Shown here piece after piece: positions 57,641 to 64,000 of a stretch of 64,000 nt of DNA; the stretch's first letter is position 1, and each line of letters opens with the position of its first letter. A program made the translations under genes and the position numbers. The stretch lies in assembly GCA_015143295.1 (NCBI GenBank), contig CM026554.1, forward strand, positions 27,435,215-27,499,214. Reading direction: 5' to 3'. Below the pieces are notes generated by a model that worked only from the letters and a program-made list of their open reading frames with translations, ran no database searches and was not told the origin of the DNA. Origin of the DNA: Tetracentron sinense (lineage: Eukaryota > Streptophyta > Magnoliopsida > Trochodendrales > Trochodendraceae).

Positions 57641-58195
57641 TGCCAAACACGTTGTGCTGTGAATAGTACCAAACACGTTGTGCTGTGAACAGTGTCGAAC
57701 ACGTTGTGCTGTGAATAGTACCAAACACGTTGTGCTGTGAATAGTACCAAACACGTTGTGCTGTGAACAGTGCCGAACACGTTGTGCTGTGAATAGTACC
57801 AAACACGTTGTGCTGTGAATAGTACCAAACACGTTGTGCTGTGAAGGGTGCCGAACCCGTTGTCACGTTGTGTTGTGCAAACACGTTGTACTGAGCTCGT
57901 TGTCCGTTGTCTTATGTACAACGTGCCCGTTATGATGTACAACGTACACGTTGTCTGCTGCACGACGTACCCGTTGTCTTATGTACAACGTGCCCGTTGT
58001 GCTGTACAACGTACACGTTGTCTGCTGCACTACGTACCCGTTGTCTGTTGCACAACGGATGCACAATGTATACGTTATCAGAGTATGTTGTCAGTGCACG
58101 TTATCAGAGCTACGTCCTTAGTGCCTTCCGAGCTACGTCCTTAGTGCATAACCGAGCTACGTCCTTAGTGCATAACCGAGCTACGTTTGCCTGCA
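57641..58195 (-). promoter_or_regulatory. Cassette B (ACGTTGTG array), element 2 5' LTR
   Basis: Eight AACACGTTGTGCTGTGAA units, then ACGT-core motifs, 200 bp from the LTR 5' end. It agrees with 44672-45206, with small unit differences and one extra stretch. Confidence 0.7.
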
Positions 58196-58395
58196 GGTCC
58201 AGACTGTTTTGGCTATATCTTTTGACTCGTTCGTCCGATTTTGACGATTCAACTTGCGTTGGGTTCGTACTTCGAAAAGGAACATTTCTGAAGTTTTGGA
58301 ATTTCCGATTTCTCTCTTATTTATTTGACTATGAGGAAGGCCAAGTAGCTATGAAAACGGTATTCATTAAGTATAGAAAAATCTGGGGTGCTACA

Positions 58396-59537
58396 GAACC
58401 TGTTTCCCAATACGCACATTTAGTGTGATTTAACCAATTTCAAACCCCCTCAATCCCCTGTTATTGTTGCCCGTTTCCCAATATACAAAATTAGTGAGAG
58501 TTAACCAATTTCCATCCCCCTTTTGGTCAACGATATCACTTTGGTTAAACTCTTTGCGCCCTTCTTCTTCTATTGCCCTTTCATCTCTACTCGGTTTGGC
58601 TCCCCCCTCCTGTGCCACTTCTTCTCATTCTTCTTCCCCTTCATTAACTAATGGAAAAACATTCAGATACATCTGCCTGGATTCTTCTCTCTGCACCTTT
58701 TTCTTCACTTAAAAAATCTATCAAATGGTCTCCATTCATTTTTTTCCTATCCTCTAGGACTGAGAATTTTTTTTTTTTCGCTGGCTACTACTCCTATGTA
58801 GCAGTTGATATCCCCATGGATACCTTCAAAATTATCCTATTTCAACTCCAAGTTTTTGCCACATGGCTTTTTCATTTAGTTTCTACCTTTTTAAACAATG
58901 ATTGCATAATCAGGGGGTTGTTCTTCAACCGGTTTTAATAGATTGTATATTCGATTTCAATATGATCTTATCCTTGTCTTAGGTTTTATTTAGGTTAGAT
59001 TGAAATCATTCAAATCATCTTTCTATGATTGTTGGTATGAATTTTATGCAATGGTATTAATGTCAAGGAATTGAATTATAGGATATTCTATGCCTAGGAA
59101 AGACGAGTGATTTCACAACTGTAGTTTAGTGTGTATCACTCATGCTAAAACGAAGATATGATATGCTTAGAGTTTGATCCTTCGAATCATTTTTGTTTGG
59201 ATGAGTTGAGACTTGTAGTCAATCTCATCCCTATTGTTTATGCTTGAGAATCTTGAATGAACGCATGTGGATTTGATTACGAAGATAGTGGTGGATTCAA
59301 ATACCCTAGATCTTCTTTCATTGTTATATCACCAAAAGCTCCTAGTTTAATTAGTTAAAACAGAATCTATTAGATCTTATGTTAAAATCAATCAAATCAA
59401 TCAATCTTGTTACCCATTGACTTAAAAATAATCTCCAGAAAAAGGCAATGAAATCAACACAATCTTCTGTGGTTCGACACCCCTTATTCTACAAAATTGT
59501 AGCTACTACAAGGTTTATTAAATTGATGATGAATTTT
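58396..59537 (+). other. Probable 3' part of an Athila-type LTR (left end not found)
   Basis: It lies directly upstream of the Athila-like PBS. The final part (TGTGGTTCGACACC near 59469-59482) resembles the end of Athila LTRs. Near its start a block with GTTTCCCAATA and TTAACCAATTTC occurs twice (58408-58450 and 58472-58520). I do not see the LTR 5' end. Open frames here show no known motif. Confidence 0.45.
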
Positions 59538-59556
59538 TGGTGCCACTGCCAAGGAT
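59538..59556 (+). other. Primer binding site of the Athila-like element
   Basis: TGGTGCCACTGCCAAGGAT is a mutated form of the TGGCGCCGTTGCCGGGGA site used by Athila-type elements. Confidence 0.6.
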
Positions 59557-59934
59557 TGCTTGAACGGTTTAGTTGCTTAATTTAAAAGATTAAGGCTGAG
59601 TCATTTTTATTTGAAAAATCACAAAAATATTTTTTGTTTACTGAATTCAAACTCTTTTGATTGACAGGTACCAAATTTCTTGATTTGAGAATCACTTCAC
59701 ATAGAGCGTCTCCGAATTTCTAGAAAGTAGGAGAGAGCACTGTAAGTATCTACTCCTTTTGAATTACAAATTGGTTTCGGTCGAACATAGAGTTTTCCTC
59801 TAGGGTGTATGCACGGTAGATGGTCTTGTAATCCATAGTTAATCCCTATCAATTCAGAGTTAGAGCGTACCATTAGGTTTCTCAAGGGTTCGACCCAATT
59901 TTATTCCGACCTAAAAGCTACTCCTTTCTCTGTA

Positions 59935-61165
59935 ATGGTAGAAGACTAAGACCCAAACAAGTCCTTGAAGGAATACTTTATTCCTTCCACATACTCGTCA
60001 CCCTCATGCATCCGGCTGCCGGACACTATGACAGTTCACTATGAGATTAAGCCCAATACCATTCAAATGTTACCATCTTACCACGGGCGTAACAAAAAGG
60101 ACCCTTATAAGCATCTGGATGAATTCAATGAGATCTGCACCACTTTTAGGTTGCAGGATTTTTCAAATGATGCCCTTCGGTTGCACCTCTTCCCATTCTC
60201 CTTGAAAGACAAATCCAAGCATTGACTTAATTGTTTCAAGGCCAACACCATCCATTCTTGGACTCAATTGCAAACAAGAATTCCTAAAAAAATTATTTCT
60301 CATAGGCAAAACTAATCAAATGAGGCGAAGCATCACGAGTTTTTCTCAAATTGATGGTGAGCTATTTCATGAGATTTGGGAGAGATTTAAAGATCTTCGT
60401 AAATGTCCTTACAACCAAATTCCTAAATGACAACTCATCCAATCATTTTATGATGGATTACCCCAATACAACCGACAGATGGTCGATGTCTCTTGTGGAG
60501 GGACATTTCTGATGAAAAGTGAGATCCAAGCATGAGAACTCTTTAAAAATTTGAGTGAAAACTCTCAACACCATGCCTCCAACAATCATTCTAAGAGAGA
60601 ACCTTCCTACTCAAATTCCAAGAGAGGCATTTATAAAGTGGGTGCTTCTATTGATGTCTCATCTAAAATGGATGAGTTGTCTCGCAAATTGGACCAACTC
60701 ATGGCTACAAGGCCATCTTCTTACAAACCTCCTCTTCACTCTCCTAATCTTAATGAGGTGTGTGCTATATGTTCCAACCCTGCCCATCATGTTCATGAGT
60801 GTCCTTCAGCAGCCCAATTTTCGGAGTATATCTAAGAGCATGCTAATGCAGTCTAGACTCGCCAGGGTAATGATCCATACTCTAATACTTATAACCCGGG
60901 GTGGAGAAATCATCTCAATTTCTCATGACAACCTCAAGATCAAGCTCAAGGGAACTCCTTCTCCCAACCTCAAGACCCAATTGTCCGGCCTTTTCAAAAT
61001 CAGCCCAATTACAACCCTCGCCAACAACAAAAATTCTAACACTCTATTCCTCCCTCTCAAAGGAATCTATCTTTCAAAGAGAAATTGTTGAATGCTCTCA
61101 AAGGGTTGGAGGCCAACACCCAACTGTTGTAATCTCATTCTCAATCCATCCAGAGGCTTGAGTTC
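59935..61165 (+). pseudogene. Athila-like gag relic
   Basis: From the ATG at 59935 a stop follows after four codons (59947-59949). The frame then continues with the Athila gag signature: PSCIRLP, IQMLPSYHG, DPYKHLDEF, LRLHLFPFSLKDKSKH. It is stopped at 60223 and then runs on through several frameshifts and stops to a zinc-knuckle-like CAIC-x5-H-x4-C near 60765-60805. Similarity continues in other frames after each break. It is not translatable as it stands. It is the left part of an element running to the right. Confidence 0.8.
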
Positions 61166-61168
61166 TAA

Positions 61169-62175
61169 GTGGGACAACTAGCGAATGCCATTTACAAGAG
61201 AGAGGAAGGGAAGCTCCCAAGACAACTGGTGAGCAACCCTAGGGGTGTAAATATGGTTGATGATGCTCAATACAATGAAACTCATCGTGAGCACATTATT
61301 GCCATTACCACCCTAAGAAGCAATAAGGTAGTTGATAATAAGGCTAGGAAAAAGAAAGGTGAAGAAGAAGAGCTCATTGTGGGCCCAACAAAATCCAAAG
61401 GAGAGGGGGTGAGTGTCTCTGAGAAGGACCAAGGTCCTTCCCCATCTTTATCTAATCCCACTCCCCTGGCATCCTATATGCCCAAAGTTCTTTACCCTCA
61501 ATGCTCAAAAGATTCCTCCCTTTTTGACAAATTTTTGACAAAAAGGGATCCAAAGTGGACGATATGATGGTGGTCTTTAACCAAGTCAAAATCAATCTAC
61601 CACTCATAGATGTCATTAAGCAAGTCCCGGCTTATGCCAAGTTTCTTAAGGACCTATGCACTCAAAAGCGTAAATCTCAGACTTATGTGTCTAAGAAGGT
61701 CCTTCTCACCAAGCAAGTGATCTCCATTATCCTACACAACACTCCTTCGAAATTCAAGGATCCTGGTACTCCCACCATCTCATGTGTTATTGGAAACCAC
61801 TCCATCAATCGAGCACTCTTGGATTTAGGAACTAGTGTTAATCTGTTGCCCTTCTCGGTGTATAAGCAACTAGGCTTAGGAGAGCTTCAATCCACATCCG
61901 TCATGTTACAATTGGCGGATAGATCTATGAAAAATCCTTGTGGGGTAGTTGAAGATGTTTTGATTAAAGTCGACAAATTTCACTTTTCAGTCGACTTTCT
62001 TGTCCTTGACATAGAACCCGTGCACAATTCAAAAAGTCAAATTCCAGTCATCCTCGGTCGTCCCTTCTTGGCCACGGCCAATGCTTATATAAATTGTAGG
62101 ACTGGAGTAATGGATGTGTCATTTGGTAACATGAAAGTTTGGCTGAAAATTTTCATCACCCCCGAACAACAATAA
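61169..62175 (+). pseudogene. Athila-like gag linker and aspartic protease relic
   Basis: Two overlapping frames (61169-61567 and 61555-62175) are separated by a one-base shift near 61560. The second is a retropepsin-like region: VPAYAKFLKDLC, TISCVIGNHSINRALLDLG as active-site strand (DLGTSVNLLP, where the family usually has DLGASVNLLP), LGLGELQ, LQLADRS, and VILGRPFLATA as the flap-side motif. The protease frame itself is open for 206 codons, more intact than gag. This region precedes RT in complete Athila elements, but RT is absent here. Confidence 0.8.
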
Positions 62176-62186
62176 AAGGGAGATGA

Positions 62187-62625
62187 GTGCTTCTTGGCAG
62201 ATGTGATTGGGGAATAATTGAGGAGACCCCTCATCATGCCTTAACTAAGAATGCCCTAGAGGCAGCCCTCGCTCATCTCAAATCCCCAGAGCCCAATGTA
62301 GAAAAGGCTAAGACGATTGCAAATTCTTTGTTTGGTCCCACTCTTCCGAAATATTGTCCATTGACAAACACTAAAGGGAAATCCAAAAGGAAATCCACAT
62401 ACACCTGTCTATCCGGTCTATTTTCCTATCAGCGCAAGCCATGTAGGTTATATCATGCATCTGCGACTTTTCAAAGGTCTATGGGCTCCAAATATTTTGA
62501 CAGAGATAGGCATGTACTCAAGAGTCAAGGCTAACGGTTTTCACCTCATGTAGAGGGTATTGTGAATGGGAAGATGATCAAAACTGTTGAGTTGATTGAT
62601 CCCATCTACCTAGATGGTTGAGAGT
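62187..62625 (+). pseudogene. Junction of protease tail to pol C-terminus (RT, RNase H and integrase core missing)
   Basis: After the protease an acidic stretch (IIEETPHHALTKNALEAAL) follows. Within 300 bp, in a shifted frame, come sequences like the end of Athila pol (VKANGFHL and then VELIDPIYLDG-stop, ending at about 62622). About 3 kb normally coding for RT, RNase H and integrase is absent. It is degenerate, and the assignment of the tail is by short motifs only. Confidence 0.5.
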
Positions 62626-62729
62626 TGTAGTACGTCCAGTTAAAGACGATAAACTTAGCTCTTATTGGGAGGCAACCCAATGTTTTGGGTAGTAATCTCT
62701 TAATTTAAAAAAAAATGGTGTAAGGGGCC

Positions 62730-62905
62730 CGATCAATCAGCCCCAAGGTGTTGATCAATCAGCAGTTTCAGAGTTGTGCAAATCAGCGTCTCCCGATCGA
62801 TCAACCACTTCTGGACCGATCGATCGGCCAATTCTCCATTTACCAAATCACCGTCTCTCGATCAATCGACCAATGAGTGCCGATCGATCGGCCCAATCCA
62901 CCAAA
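62730..62905 (+). repeat. CCGATCGATCGG motif cluster in the Athila-like 3' region
   Basis: Six to seven GATCGATCGG or GATCAATCAG motifs occur in 170 bp, including GGACCGATCGATCGGCC and GCCGATCGATCGGCCC. The motif is very similar to cassette A of the gypsy LTRs, but the flanks are unrelated. Confidence 0.6.
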
Positions 62906-64000
62906 AACAAAGTCTTTGTTGCCTTGTGCTTTCTCAACTTTATATTTGATACTCTTGCTCATGCTTTATCTCTCAATATTTTAGCACTATCTATCATTTT
63001 GTTGGCAACATCGCTACTGACATCTGTCTAGGATTGGTTTGAACGAAGTTTGTGGTGGGTTTTGTGATTGATCTATTTTCTGTTTACCCCTTTCGTCAAT
63101 TTTCATATTTGGAGTGCCTTCACTTGTCGAGTATTATTGTTCATCCCCTTATTTGTGCTTGAATTCCTTTCTTACATTGAGGACAATGTAATGTTTAAGT
63201 TTGGGGTTAGGAAATAACTTTCATTATTTTGGTGATTGTGCAACAATGCAATAGGGTAGGAACATGCAAATAAATTAAAATTCTAAAAATTGATCTATTT
63301 TGAATCTAATCAAATTGTGATACACATGCTATAATCCACTCATTATTGATTGACTTAATTTGAGAACACATGATCCCAAATAGATACAATTCCTACCCTT
63401 GACTGAACTATGCATGCTGAAAAATTTTGAGAGTCATAGTTACTTTGAAAAAATTGCACGAGCACTCTAGAATATTGACTTGTGGGGTTTGAAATTGAAT
63501 TGATCAATTGATGCTTTTGATACCTCTGAAGAAGTTGGGTGACCTAGAAATTGAACACCACCCTTGGCTAAATTGAAAACTTTTTAATGACACAAATGGG
63601 TTACCTGACCGGGTTTTGCACTTAGTAACCGGGCCTCTTGCCTCACTAAGCAGAGAGTGTTCACGTCAAACCGTGTAAAACTTGGAATGGATAAATAACA
63701 ACATAAAAAATGGAATCTTCACTATCTATTATTTAGTCTTTGAACTGAACTCCCACCTAGTAACCGGGCCTCCTGCCTCACTAAGTAGAGAGTGTTCACA
63801 TCAAACAGTGGAGATTTGGGGACAAAAATCTAGCATAGTGTGACTAATTTGAGTTCGAAGCCTATTTGACTCGAGTTAATAAGCCCAAAGGGTGTTTTGA
63901 CACCTGGTGCCCTAAAGCCGTCTGGTTTGGGAGTCAATGGCCTAACACTCGCTACACGGGTTATCTAGAAAGCTTAATGAACTTAGACTCTGCACAATCC
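62906..64000 (+). other. Athila-like 3' non-coding region, running off the window
   Basis: The characteristic GGGAGGCAACCCAA lies just upstream at 62669-62682. GAGGACAATGTAATG with TTAAGTTTGGGG lies at about 63178-63206. Both are stock phrases of Athila 3' regions. No coding region is seen. The 3' LTR should lie beyond 64000 or be missing. Confidence 0.5.
63615..63810 (+). repeat. Two-copy direct repeat, about 60 bp, about 130 bp apart
   Basis: TAGTAACCGGGCCTCTTGCC plus TCACTAAG and GAGAGTGTTCAC occurs at about 63629-63680 and 63758-63808. Confidence 0.85.

Larger units (their letters stand above)
32654..58395 (-). mobile_element. Element 2: older chromodomain Ty3/gypsy element, split by three later insertions
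   Basis: Minus-oriented. The 5' LTR is 55407-58395. The PBS is 55392-55403, gag 53846-55079, pol 47953-51284 and PPT 47865-47875. The 3' LTR is in three pieces (32654-34595, 44538-45334, 47790-47864) totalling about 2.8 kb. Insertions: element 1 (34596-44532, duplication CCTTT), a plus solo LTR (45335-47784, duplication TTTAT) and a minus solo LTR (51428-53841). Outer flanks are GATTC (left) and GAACC (right), only 3 of 5 matching. This leaves either mutation or past recombination. Gag is broken by a stop and pol is intact. Confidence 0.85.
55407..58395 (-). repeat. 5' LTR of element 2, 2.99 kb
   Basis: TGTAGCACCCC at 58395 down to GGGGCGTTACA at 55407. It is longer than the 3' LTR (about 2.8 kb without insertions), mostly through extra tandem repeats. 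It carries cassette B. Confidence 0.92.

Noticed and set aside
58464-58938. Two overlapping plus-strand frames as a host gene (Ser/Pro- and Phe-rich)
   Set aside because: They show no known motif, no splice structure and low-complexity composition. They lie in the probable Athila LTR.

Overview
The window looks like nuclear DNA of a flowering plant. It has one host gene with GT-AG introns, and the rest is dense with plant transposable elements: hAT-type MITEs with 8-bp target duplications, a tRNA-derived SINE, a LINE relic, chromodomain Ty3/gypsy elements with long LTRs, and an Athila-like element. I cannot name the species from sequence alone.

Region 1 (1-13.5 kb) is a complete YTH-domain m6A-reader gene of the ECT/YTHDF family on the minus strand. 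I rebuilt it as eight coding exons giving an in-frame protein of 668 residues. Its introns carry several insertions: two tiny poly-A insertions, a 661-bp hAT MITE, and a 3.2-kb hAT-like composite plus a LINE relic in the 5.7-kb first intron.

Region 2 (13.5-32.6 kb) has no host gene that I can support. It holds hAT-type MITEs, several with perfect 8-bp target duplications, and a SINE. It also holds four solo LTRs. Two belong to one family and lie head to head only 0.34 kb apart. One (24.62-27.10 kb) belongs to the same broad family as the full elements further right.

Region 3 (32.65-58.40 kb) is a nested stack. An older minus-strand chromodomain gypsy element (element 2, 32654-58395) has been broken by three later insertions. 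These are a plus-strand solo LTR in its 3' LTR, a minus-strand solo LTR at its gag-pol junction, and a very young full-length gypsy element (element 1, 34596-44532). The LTRs of element 1 are both 2408 bp and differ at one position that I noticed. Element 1 keeps an intact gag, an intact pol, a PBS and a PPT, so it may be autonomous.

Region 4 (58.4-64 kb) is the left part of a degenerate Athila-like element. It keeps gag and protease relics but has lost reverse transcriptase, RNase H and the integrase core.

The most interesting signals are in the gypsy family. (i) The LTRs carry interchangeable cassettes at one fixed position, either arrays of an ACCGATCGATCGGT palindrome or arrays of an ACGTTGTG motif. 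(ii) A small acidic peptide with a PWVEEEY core is recognisable in seven to eight LTRs, preceded by a hairpin that shows compensatory base pairing. (iii) A 135-nt GT-AG intron-like segment between gag and pol would switch between a Gag stop and a Gag-Pol fusion.
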